DNA of 8,929 bases from the NCBI GenBank assembly GCA_019413955.1, contig DXMX01000031.1, positions 10,611 through 19,539 of the forward strand. The letters are read 5' to 3'. The DNA is from Collinsella sp. (lineage in GTDB: Bacteria > Actinomycetota > Coriobacteriia > Coriobacteriales > Coriobacteriaceae). Numbering within the stretch: the stretch's first letter is position 1; every line of letters starts with the position of its first letter. The notes below the pieces were generated by a model. That model saw only the letters and a list, made by a program, of their open reading frames with translations, made no database searches and was not told the origin of the DNA. The translations under genes and the position numbers were made by a program. Below are positions 1 to 6,152 of the stretch, one piece after another.

Positions 1-1024
1 CCTGGGTCTCGATGATCGGAAGAGCCGTCATGGAGCCGTAACCGTTCTTCTTGGACATCTTGACGGCACGCTCGAGCAGACGAGAGTGCAGGTAGAAGAT
101 GTCGCCAGGATAGGCCTCGCGTCCGGGCGGACGATGCAGCGTCAGCGACATCTGACGGTAGGCCACAGCCTGCTTGGACAGGTCATCGTAGATGACGAGC
201 ACGTGGCCACCGGGGTTGGTCTCGCTGGCGGGCTTGCCGTCCTCGCCGTTGTACATGAAGAACTCGCCGATAGCGGCGCCGGCCATAGGCGCGATGTACT
301 GCATAGGGGCGGAATCGGCAGCGGTGGCCGAAACGATGATGGTGTAGTCGAGCGCACCGTGCTGAGCAAGGGTCTCGCGGATGTTGGCAACCGTGGAGGC
401 CTTCTGGCCGATGGCGACATAGATACAGACCATGCCCTTGCCGCGCTGATTGAGGATAGCGTCGATGGCGATGGCGGTCTTACCGGTCTTACGGTCGCCG
501 ATGATGAGCTCACGCTGACCGCGGCCGATAGGCACCATGGAGTCGATAGCGAGCAGACCGGTCTGAACCGGCTCGCACACCGGGGTACGATCGATGACGC
601 CGGGGGCCTTGAACTCGATGGGGCGACGGTGCGTGGCGACGATGTCGCCCAGGCCGTCGATGGGCTGGCCGAGCGGATTGACGACGCGGCCGAGCATGGC
701 ACGGCTCACGGGGATATCCATAACGCGGCCAGTGGTGCGGCACTCGTCGCCTTCCTTGATGGAGTCGACGGCACCAAACAGAACGGCGCCGACCTCGTCA
801 CGGTCAAGGTTCTGGGCAAGGCCGAAGACGGTCTCACCGGTATCGGAGCTCTTGAACTCCAGAAGCTCGCCTGCCATGGCGCTCTTGAGGCCGGAGACGC
901 GCGCGATGCCGTCGCCTACCTCGTCGACCGTTGAAACCTCATGCGTATCGACCGTCGCGGAGAGGCTCGTGAGCTGCTCCTGCAGTTTCTTGGCGATATC
1001 CTGGGCATTGAGGGTTTCGGACAT
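1..1024 (-). CDS. atpA: ATP synthase F1 subunit alpha (3' end outside window)
   Basis: Encodes the non-catalytic nucleotide-binding alpha subunit of the F1 head, which alternates with beta in the alpha3-beta3 ring on the cytoplasmic side. The first 341 residues are visible, about two thirds of the usual length of about 500. The N-terminal beta-barrel region is followed by the Walker A loop GDRKTGKT at residues 176-183; E. coli has GDRQTGKT. Further alpha signatures are YVAIGQKAS just after it and, at the cut end, LHSRLLERA and ALPIIETQ. The start is ATG at 1024, sharing one base with the atpH stop (TAATG), with GGAGGTGA a few bases upstream, so translation is probably coupled to atpH. It continues past base 1, where the gamma and beta genes would be expected. 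No frame break is seen. The identification is secure. Confidence 0.97.
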   Translation of the reverse strand, partial: MSETLNAQDIAKKLQEQLTSLSATVDTHEVSTVDEVGDGIARVSGLKSAMAGELLEFKSSDTGETVFGLAQNLDRDEVGAVLFGAVDSIKEGDECRTTGRVMDIPVSRAMLGRVVNPLGQPIDGLGDIVATHRRPIEFKAPGVIDRTPVCEPVQTGLLAIDSMVPIGRGQRELIIGDRKTGKTAIAIDAILNQRGKGMVCIYVAIGQKASTVANIRETLAQHGALDYTIIVSATAADSAPMQYIAPMAGAAIGEFFMYNGEDGKPASETNPGGHVLVIYDDLSKQAVAYRQMSLTLHRPPGREAYPGDIFYLHSRLLERAVKMSKKNGYGSMTALPIIETQ

Positions 1025-1500
1025 TAGGCTTCACCTCCGTACGAATTAGCAGAGTTTGCGAGGGTCTCCTGCGCGATGCGCAGCTGCGTCTTGACGGAAA
1101 TGTCACGACGCTCGCCGCGGGCCTCGAGCACCAGGCCGCCCACGATAGACGGGTCGACCTGCTCGATAAGGAATACCTTGCGGCCGAAGTCCTGCTCGCA
1201 TTTCTTAGTGATGGTTTGACGCAGCTCGTCGTCGAGCGGGATCGCCGTGGTGACGGTCACGCCCACTACATCCTCGTCTTCCTCGGCAACATACTTAAAG
1301 GCAGCTGCCACCTTGGGAAGAAGGTCGAGCTGGTCGCGCTTGGACATGGTGTCGAGCACGGCGATGATCTCGGGGCTGGCAGAAGCCAAGCGCTCGATCA
1401 TCTCGAGGTCCTCGAACACATGGTTCTCGGCCTTGGCGGCTTCCAAAAGGGAACGCGCGTAGGTCTCGAGCACCTTGTCCTGATAGCGGCTAGTCGGCAT
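1024..1500 (-). CDS. atpH: ATP synthase F1 subunit delta
   Basis: Subunit delta (OSCP equivalent) caps the F1 head and joins it to the peripheral stalk formed by the b subunits. The 158-residue protein has an N-terminal helical domain (about residues 1-100) and the family's C-terminal signature near residues 115-150, DPSIVGGLVLEARGERRD followed by a final helix. It is slightly shorter than the usual 175-180 residues. The ATG at 1500 lies inside the 3' end of atpF (11-base overlap), and the stop overlaps the atpA start by one base. Both junctions suggest coupled translation in the atp operon. Sequence conservation in delta is low, so the call rests on the C-terminal motif plus exact gene order between atpF and atpA. 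Confidence 0.93.
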   Translation of the reverse strand: MPTSRYQDKVLETYARSLLEAAKAENHVFEDLEMIERLASASPEIIAVLDTMSKRDQLDLLPKVAAAFKYVAEEDEDVVGVTVTTAIPLDDELRQTITKKCEQDFGRKVFLIEQVDPSIVGGLVLEARGERRDISVKTQLRIAQETLANSANSYGGEA

Positions 1501-2092
1501 TCAGGCTACCTGCTTCCTGGATGTAGCGCTCGATGAGCTTCTTCTGCTCGGCATCGTCCTCGAGTGCCTCGCCCACGATCTTGGTGGCGACGGCAACGGA
1601 CAGGTCGGCGATGGAGCTCGCGGCACCGGCGTAGATGGACTTGCGCTCGTCCTCGACGGTCGTATGGGCCTTGGCGATGATCTCCTCGGCCTCCTTGTGA
1701 GCAGCCTCGATGATACGGGCGCGCTCGGACTCGGCGTCCTTACGGGCCTCGAGAACGATGTCGGCAGCCTGACGACGGGCGTCGGTGACGATCGAGTCGG
1801 ACTCAGCGCGCTTGGCGATAGCCTCCTGCTTGGTCTTCTCGGCCTCGTCGAGGCTCTCCTCGATCTTCTTGCCGCGCTCCTCCATGGTTTTCATGATGCC
1901 CGGCAGGGCGACCTTGGCCAGCACGATCCAGATGATCAGGAAGGCGATAAGCGCCGGGATGAACTCCGCCATCTTAGGGATGAGGATGTCCGCACCGGCG
2001 GCGCCGTCCTCGGCGAACGCGGAAACCGGCATGAGCAGCGCGGCCGCGGACGCGGAGAGTGCGATCGCGCTCTTCTGGGATGAAAGATTCAT
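1490..2092 (-). CDS. atpF: ATP synthase Fo subunit b, with signal-peptide-like N terminus
   Basis: Subunit b forms the peripheral stalk that holds F1 stationary against the turning c-ring. The 200-residue protein has one transmembrane segment (about residues 44-62) followed by a long charged helical region (about 67-185), rich in Glu, Lys, Ala and Arg with coiled-coil character, as expected for b. Unusually, about 40 residues precede the membrane span. They start with a basic residue (K7), a small-residue hydrophobic stretch (9-25) and an AFA-ED junction at 25-29, which looks like a type I signal peptidase site. No lipobox cysteine is present. The ATG at 2092 has GGAG 8 bases upstream and lies 15 bases after the atpE stop. 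The 3' end overlaps atpH by 11 bases. Function is secure; cleavage is inferred. Confidence 0.94.
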   Translation of the reverse strand: MNLSSQKSAIALSASAAALLMPVSAFAEDGAAGADILIPKMAEFIPALIAFLIIWIVLAKVALPGIMKTMEERGKKIEESLDEAEKTKQEAIAKRAESDSIVTDARRQAADIVLEARKDAESERARIIEAAHKEAEEIIAKAHTTVEDERKSIYAGAASSIADLSVAVATKIVGEALEDDAEQKKLIERYIQEAGSLNAD

Positions 2093-2107
2093 ACTTGACG
2101 CTCCGTG

Positions 2108-2302
2108 CTATTTAACGATCAGCGCGACAACGAAGCCGATCAGAGCCAGAGCCTCGCCGAAAGCGGAGCCCATGATGAAGACGGTGAACACGCGGCCCTG
2201 GACCTCAGGCTGACGGGCCATAGCACCCGTAGCACCCAGAGCAGACAGGCCGATAGCAAGACCAGCGCCGATAACACCGAGACCGTAACCGATAACTCCC
2301 AC
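2108..2302 (-). CDS. atpE: ATP synthase Fo subunit c (proton type)
   Basis: Subunit c is the hairpin that assembles into the membrane rotor ring and carries the ion. The 64-residue protein has a Gly/Ala-rich helix 1 (residues 2-28), the polar loop ARQPE (29-33), and helix 2 with the ion-binding glutamate E50 in FGEALALIGF. The EALAL context resembles actinobacterial proton-type c subunits. The glutamine in helix 1 and the Ser/Thr after the glutamate that mark sodium-binding rings are absent, so protons are the likely ion. The start is GTG at 2302 with AAAGGAGG just upstream. An in-frame TAA lies 24 bases further up, so no longer start exists. The protein is short because it lacks the usual 10-15 residues before helix 1. 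A 124-base gap separates it from atpB. Confidence 0.96.
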   Translation of the reverse strand: MGVIGYGLGVIGAGLAIGLSALGATGAMARQPEVQGRVFTVFIMGSAFGEALALIGFVVALIVK

Positions 2303-2426
2303 GATTCCTCCTTTGTCGTGCGTGTCTTATTTCACGCAGGATAACCTTTTTATAACTGCCGGGCTCCATGGGTACGGGCACCGGCGGTTTAACGAATTGC
2401 CTTACCTTTAAGGCGCGAACGGAAGA
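2303..2426 (-). promoter_or_regulatory. Long intercistronic leader before atpE
   Basis: The 124 bases between atpB and atpE contrast with gaps of 3 to 15 bases or overlaps elsewhere in the operon. They contain a GCCGG/CCGGC inverted repeat (arms 2358-2362 and 2381-2385, 18-base loop), then an A-rich stretch, then a strong AAAGGAGG ribosome site. There is no T-run after the hairpin, so it is not an intrinsic terminator. Because c is needed in many copies per complex, a leader that raises atpE translation or protects the mRNA would make sense, as known for the E. coli atpE initiation region. That role is inferred. Confidence 0.35.
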
Positions 2427-3230
2427 CTACTCCTCCTCCGCGATCTCCTCTGCCTCGGAGACATACACGGCGGTAAGGACCGTGAAGACGTAAGCCTGGA
2501 TGGCGCCGACCACAAGCTCGATCGCATAGATCAGGATGAGGATGGCAAGCCAGGCCAGCGAAGGCAGGGCGCCGACGGCGTGGGCCGCGGAAACTTGCTG
2601 AAGCAGCGGCTGCATGAACATGCTCGCCATGATGGCGAACGAGCCCATGACCACGTGTCCTGCGAACATGTTGCAGAACAGACGGACGGCGAGCGTGATG
2701 AGGCGCAGGAAGGTCGAGAAAAGCTCAACGACCCACACGAGCACGTTCATCGGGAAGCTCACGCCCTGCGGGGCGAGGCTCTTGATGTAGCCGATCACGC
2801 CGTGAGCCTTGCATCCGTAGTAGATGAAGTACACGAAGGCGAAGATGGCGAGCGCGGCAGTGGAGCCGATTGCGCCGGTGCCGGGCTTCATTCCCGGGAT
2901 CAGGCCGATCATGTTGTTGATCAGGATGAACAGGAAAAGCGAGCACAGGAACGGGAAGTGCTTCTTCCAGTTCTCACCCACGACGCCCTTGCCGATGTCG
3001 TTCTCGACGTACTCGATGATGTACTCGAAACCGTTGACGAAGAAGCCCTTGGGAACCAAAGTCTGCTTCTTCTTGAACACGGCCAGGACGATCAGGAGCA
3101 CGATCGTGGAGACGATCAGCCAAAACGAGTACTGCGTGATGCCGCAGCTCAGATCGCCCACGACAGGGGTGGAGCTGAACTCGCTGACCAGATGATTAAT
3201 CTCATCAGGCAGCTTTTCAAAAATTTCCAC
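2427..3230 (-). CDS. atpB: ATP synthase Fo subunit a
   Basis: Subunit a provides the two half-channels through which protons reach and leave the c-ring. The 267-residue membrane protein has several hydrophobic segments (about 36-52, 92-112, 122-140, 160-182, 195-212, 222-255). The fourth helix contains the essential arginine R183 in LAVRLFCNMFAGH; E. coli has R210 in LRLFGNMYAGE. The C-terminal QAYVFTVLTAVY motif is also present. The tail is acidic (EAEEIAEEE). The start is GTG at 3230, 3 bases after the preceding stop, with GAAAGG overlapping that stop. The next start candidates lie well inside the first membrane region. The identification is secure. Confidence 0.97.
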   Translation of the reverse strand: MEIFEKLPDEINHLVSEFSSTPVVGDLSCGITQYSFWLIVSTIVLLIVLAVFKKKQTLVPKGFFVNGFEYIIEYVENDIGKGVVGENWKKHFPFLCSLFLFILINNMIGLIPGMKPGTGAIGSTAALAIFAFVYFIYYGCKAHGVIGYIKSLAPQGVSFPMNVLVWVVELFSTFLRLITLAVRLFCNMFAGHVVMGSFAIMASMFMQPLLQQVSAAHAVGALPSLAWLAILILIYAIELVVGAIQAYVFTVLTAVYVSEAEEIAEEE

Positions 3231-3233
3231 GAC

Positions 3234-3545
3234 TTACCTTTCGACCTCATGAGGATCTCGCAGCGCCTTGGCGACGCGAACCGCGCAGGCGGCCATAAAG
3301 GCCACGAAGCCGATCGCCTCGCCCAGGAGGAACATGCGAAATGCCTCTCCGAACAACACAAACACAACCAAGGTAAAGACGAGCAGGGCGACTGCCGAGA
3401 CCGCGAGACTCACCATACCCTTGAGCATGTCCGCATTCTGTTTATCGTCAAGAACCGGCTTGAGCGTAAAGACAAAGGGAAGGAAGGCAATTGCGCCCGC
3501 GATGGCGCCTGCAACGATAGCGAGCAGATCGGCTATCTGAAACAC
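3234..3545 (-). CDS. Small three-helix membrane protein at the AtpI position
   Basis: This 103-residue hydrophobic protein is the first gene of the atp operon, where atpI normally sits. Three membrane segments are visible at about residues 7-28, 42-65 and 69-92, with a basic/acidic C-terminal tail. AtpI-family proteins are linked to c-ring assembly or ion supply, but I see no diagnostic AtpI motif, so the role comes from position and topology. The open frame extends up to a TTG at 3620, but that codon lies upstream of the expected transcription start from the promoter at 3607-3634. GTG at 3545 is preferred because GAGGA lies 5 bases upstream. GTG at 3557 is possible but its Shine-Dalgarno spacing is too short. 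The stop is 3 bases before atpB. Confidence 0.75.
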   Translation of the reverse strand: MFQIADLLAIVAGAIAGAIAFLPFVFTLKPVLDDKQNADMLKGMVSLAVSAVALLVFTLVVFVLFGEAFRMFLLGEAIGFVAFMAACAVRVAKALRDPHEVER

Positions 3546-3606
3546 TGGCGTCCTCACTTTCCTTTTTAACGCCTCACAGGACAGTTCCCGCCAAACATTG
3601 GTGACT

Positions 3607-3634
3607 ATTGTACGAGCCAATCGCTAAAGTACAA
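3607..3634 (-). promoter_or_regulatory. Candidate sigma-70 type promoter of the atp operon
   Basis: On the minus strand a -10 box TACAAT (3607-3612, five of six consensus bases) follows a weak -35 TTGTAC (3629-3634, three of six) with a 16-base spacer. Transcription would begin near 3600, giving a leader of about 55 bases to the GTG at 3545. It is the best promoter match I find in the 281 bases between upp and the atp genes. Confidence 0.5.
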
Positions 3635-3651
3635 CCGAAAAAGCATCGGTT
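3633..3651. repeat. Inverted repeat abutting the atp promoter -35
   Basis: The arms AACCGA (3633-3638) and TCGGTT (3646-3651) are perfectly complementary around a 7-base A/T-rich loop, and the repeat overlaps the proposed -35 box by two bases. It could be a protein-binding site for control of the atp operon. A 6-base repeat can also arise by chance, and no known operator is recognised. Confidence 0.35.
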
Positions 3652-3728
3652 AATACGCACCTGTTCGTTTTCTTAAGACCTTCTTTATGCCGCAGGTACG
3701 CTAATACGTTTTTCTCGAACCCCTCAGC

Positions 3729-3770
3729 GCAAAACGTCCGTTAACAGGAGCGCGCGTGGACGTCTTTTGC
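3729..3770 (-). terminator. Candidate terminator hairpin after upp
   Basis: Read on the minus strand, GCAAAA-GA-CGTCC (3770-3758) pairs with GGACGTTTTGC (3739-3729) across an 18-base loop. This gives an 11-base-pair stem with a two-base GA bulge, or alternatively a continuous 9-pair stem ending in four T bases with one G-U pair. It lies about 57 bases past the upp stop and ahead of the atp promoter. The T-run is short and inside the stem, so termination may be weak. The rest of the 3546-3826 interval shows only the promoter and the small inverted repeat described separately. Confidence 0.4.
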
Positions 3771-3826
3771 TCGCCCGCGCGCACCATTTCTTCGTATTTT
3801 CGACGTTAGCCGGTATGGCCCAGAGA

Positions 3827-4474
3827 TTACAGCGTGCCGTAGATGCGGTCGCCGGCGTCGCCCAGGCCGGGAACGATGTAGGCGGCCTCGTTGAGATGGT
3901 CGTCGATGGCGCACGTATAAATATGTACGTCGGGGTCCTTTTCGGTCAGTGACTTGAGGCCCTCAGGCGCGGCGACGATGCACAGCATGCGGATGTCCTT
4001 GACACCGCGCTCGCGCAGGTAGCTGATGGCCATCTCGGCCGAACCGCCCGTGGCGAGCATGGGGTCGACGACCAGGCAGATGCGCTGGTCGATATCCTTG
4101 GGCATCTTGCAGTAATACTCGTGCGGCTCGTGGGTGACCTCGTCGCGCTCCATGCCGATGTGGCCCACGCGAGCGGAGGGCACCAGGTCGAGGATGCCGT
4201 CGACCATGCCAAGGCCCGCACGCAGGATGGGCACGATGACGAGTTTCTTGCCGGCGAGCTGTTTGAACGTGGCAGTAGTGATGGGGGTCTCGACTTCGAC
4301 GTCTTCCATGGGCAGGTCGCGCATGGCCTCGTAGCCGTCAAAAAGTGCGAGTTCGCGCACGAGCTGGCGGAACTGGTTGGTGCCGGTGTTTTTGTCGCGC
4401 AGAATCGACAGCTTGTGCTGGACGAGCGGGTGATCGACAAGCGTCACACGGGACGTATCGTAGGTGACGGTCAT
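3827..4474 (-). CDS. upp: Uracil phosphoribosyltransferase
   Basis: Converts uracil and PRPP to UMP and diphosphate in pyrimidine salvage in the cytoplasm. The 215-residue protein is close to the usual length of about 209. It starts with the family's HPLVQHKLSILRDKNT segment (15-30) and has ILRAGLGM (83-90) and the PRPP loop DPMLATGGSA (137-146). It ends with the uracil-binding tail VPGLGDAGDRIYGTL. I place the start at ATG 4474, matching the family N terminus, with AAAGGGG about 10 bases upstream. The frame is open to another ATG at 4522, but those extra 16 residues fit no family feature. It follows glpK after 123 bases and precedes the atp operon, a common Gram-positive arrangement. Confidence 0.97.
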   Translation of the reverse strand: MTVTYDTSRVTLVDHPLVQHKLSILRDKNTGTNQFRQLVRELALFDGYEAMRDLPMEDVEVETPITTATFKQLAGKKLVIVPILRAGLGMVDGILDLVPSARVGHIGMERDEVTHEPHEYYCKMPKDIDQRICLVVDPMLATGGSAEMAISYLRERGVKDIRMLCIVAAPEGLKSLTEKDPDVHIYTCAIDDHLNEAAYIVPGLGDAGDRIYGTL

Positions 4475-4597
4475 GGGTTGATTGCCCCTTTCGTTGCGGC
4501 CGGAAGATGGCCTTGCTGACAAGGCGCATGGCGATGTTGTTGCCGCGCGCCGTGCATAAGTTTAACGGTTTGTTGTATCGAGCAGCTCGTCGCAACC
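4475..4597 (-). promoter_or_regulatory. Leader between glpK and upp with small hairpins
   Basis: This 123-base gap holds a near-palindrome CGAGC-A-GCTCG (4579-4589) just after the glpK stop. It also holds a GCCTTG/CAAGGC inverted repeat with a 4-base loop (4510-4525), about 36 bases before the upp start. Neither is followed by a T-run on the minus strand, so I do not call a terminator. I find no convincing promoter boxes. upp may be read through from glpK, with the hairpins affecting mRNA stability or translation; this is inference. Confidence 0.3.
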
Positions 4598-6139
4598 CTA
4601 CTGAGCGGTGTTGAGCGAACGCTTGACGGCATCACGCCAACCAGCGAGATTGCTCTCACGGCGCTCGGCGGACATATGGGGAAGGAAGGTCTTAACGATC
4701 TGAGCGTTTTGCTCCAGCTCCTCCAGGTCCTCCCAATAGCCGACGGCAAGGCCCGCCAAGTACGCGGCACCGATCGCCGTGGTCTCCACCGTCTCGCACT
4801 GCAGCACGGGGATATCCAGCAGATCGGCCTGGAATTGCATGATGAACTCGTTGCGCGAGGCACCGCCATCGACGGACAGGCGCTCAATCGAAAGTCCCAC
4901 GTCCTGCTCCATGGCGCGTAGCACGTCATAACTCTGGTAGGCCATGGACTCGCAGGCCGCACGCACAATGGTCGCGCGACTCGAGGCGCCGGTCAGGCCG
5001 CACACGATACCGCGAGCATGCGGGTCCCACCAGGGAGCGCCCAGACCCGCAAAGGCGGGAACGAAGTAGCAGCCCTCATTGTCGTTGATCGAAGCGGCGA
5101 GTTGCGCGGACTCGCTCACACTCGAGATGATGCCCATGTTGTTGCGCAGCCAGTTCATGGTGGAACCGGCAGCAAAGATGGAGCCCTCGAGTGCATAGCT
5201 GATCTTGCCGTCCGCGGCGATACCGATCGTGGAGACCAGACCGTTCTTGGATTCGACGACCTCGTCGCCGGTGTTCATGAGCATAAAGCAACCCGTGCCA
5301 TAGGTGTTTTTGGTCTGGCCGGGATGGAAGCAGCAGTGGCCGAACAGCGACGCCTGCTGGTCGCCCGCCACGCCCATGATGGGCGGCATGTTGGTCATGA
5401 TGTCGCTCGCGACGCGGCCGTAGTCGCCCGAGCTCCAACGAACCTCGGGCATCATGGAACGTGGAACGTCAAAGAGCGCCAGCAGGTCGTCGTCCCAATC
5501 GAGCGTATGGATATTAAAGAGTGCCGTGCGGCTGGCATTGGTGTAGTCGGTGGCAAAGACCTGACTGCCGGTGAGGTTGTAGATGAGCCAGGTGTCGATG
5601 GTGCCGAACATGAGGTCGCCCGCCGCCGCGCTCTCACGCGCACCGTCGACGTTGTCGAGGATCCACTGCACCTTGGAAGCCGAAAAATACGGATCGAGCG
5701 TGAGTCCTGTGCGGGAGCGCACCAGCTCTTCTGCGCCCTGCTCGACCAGCTCGTCGATCAGAGGTGCGGTGCGACGGCATTGCCACACGATGGCGTTATA
5801 GATGGGTTGGCCGCTTATGCGGTCCCACACCACCGTGGTCTCGCGCTGGTTGGAGATACCGATGGCGGCAATGCGGTCAGAATGGATGCCGCTCTTAAAC
5901 TGAACCTCCATCATCACGCCGATCTGGCTGGCAAGCACCTCCGTGGGATCCTGCTCCACCCAGCCGGGGCGCGGGAAGCTGGTTTTGACGCTACGACGCG
6001 CCTGGGCGACGATGCAGCCGTACTCGTCGACGATGGTCGCGAGTACCGAGGTAGTGCCGCAGTCGAGCGCCATGATGTAGGAACCGCCAAAGCTAAACGG
6101 GGCGTCTTCCATACCCAGGCTACCTAGATTCAACGACAT
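4598..6139 (-). CDS. glpK: Glycerol kinase (FGGY family) with altered phosphate motif
   Basis: Phosphorylates glycerol with ATP to sn-glycerol 3-phosphate in the cytoplasm. The 513-residue protein has full family length plus an N-terminal extension of about 15 residues. Glycerol contacts of E. coli GlpK are preserved: R99-E100 in NQRETTVVW, W119, Y151 in DPYFSASK, and D260-Q261 in GVAGDQQASLFG. Also present are NTYGTGCFML, FAGLGAPWWDPHARG and the ETTAIGAAYLAGLA stretch. Two oddities stand out. The first phosphate loop reads DCGTTSVL (26-33) where GlpK normally has DQGTTSSR. The loop before GVAGDQQ lacks the HFYG-type histidine phosphorylated by HPr in low-GC Gram-positives. The start is ATG 6139 with GAAAGG 8 bases upstream, and the gene lies 13 bases after sua5, suggesting cotranscription. 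No glpF or glpD is in view. Confidence 0.94.
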   Translation of the reverse strand: MSLNLGSLGMEDAPFSFGGSYIMALDCGTTSVLATIVDEYGCIVAQARRSVKTSFPRPGWVEQDPTEVLASQIGVMMEVQFKSGIHSDRIAAIGISNQRETTVVWDRISGQPIYNAIVWQCRRTAPLIDELVEQGAEELVRSRTGLTLDPYFSASKVQWILDNVDGARESAAAGDLMFGTIDTWLIYNLTGSQVFATDYTNASRTALFNIHTLDWDDDLLALFDVPRSMMPEVRWSSGDYGRVASDIMTNMPPIMGVAGDQQASLFGHCCFHPGQTKNTYGTGCFMLMNTGDEVVESKNGLVSTIGIAADGKISYALEGSIFAAGSTMNWLRNNMGIISSVSESAQLAASINDNEGCYFVPAFAGLGAPWWDPHARGIVCGLTGASSRATIVRAACESMAYQSYDVLRAMEQDVGLSIERLSVDGGASRNEFIMQFQADLLDIPVLQCETVETTAIGAAYLAGLAVGYWEDLEELEQNAQIVKTFLPHMSAERRESNLAGWRDAVKRSLNTAQ

Positions 6140-6152
6140 CGCTTAAACCTTT

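Noticed and set aside
86..934. 282-residue plus-strand open frame antisense to atpA
   Set aside because: The opposite strand encodes a textbook ATP synthase alpha subunit. The plus-strand product resembles no family.
2108..2302. Sodium-dependent c-ring
   Set aside because: Helix 1 lacks the ion-binding glutamine and the glutamate is followed by Ala, not Ser or Thr, so the sodium signature is missing.
2580..3569. 329-residue plus-strand open frame across atpB and the AtpI-position gene
   Set aside because: Antisense to two well supported membrane-protein genes, extremely rich in His, Glu and Asp, with no domain. It is a composition shadow.
3546..3620. TTG at 3620 as the start of the AtpI-position gene
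   Set aside because: It overlaps the proposed promoter -10 region and has no good ribosome site, while GTG at 3545 has GAGGA at proper spacing and begins just before the first membrane helix.
5018..6127. 369-residue open frame on the plus strand, antisense to glpK
   Set aside because: It mirrors glpK, whose protein is unmistakable. The frame stays open because of high G+C at third codon positions. Its translation is His/Asp/Val-rich with no recognisable domain.
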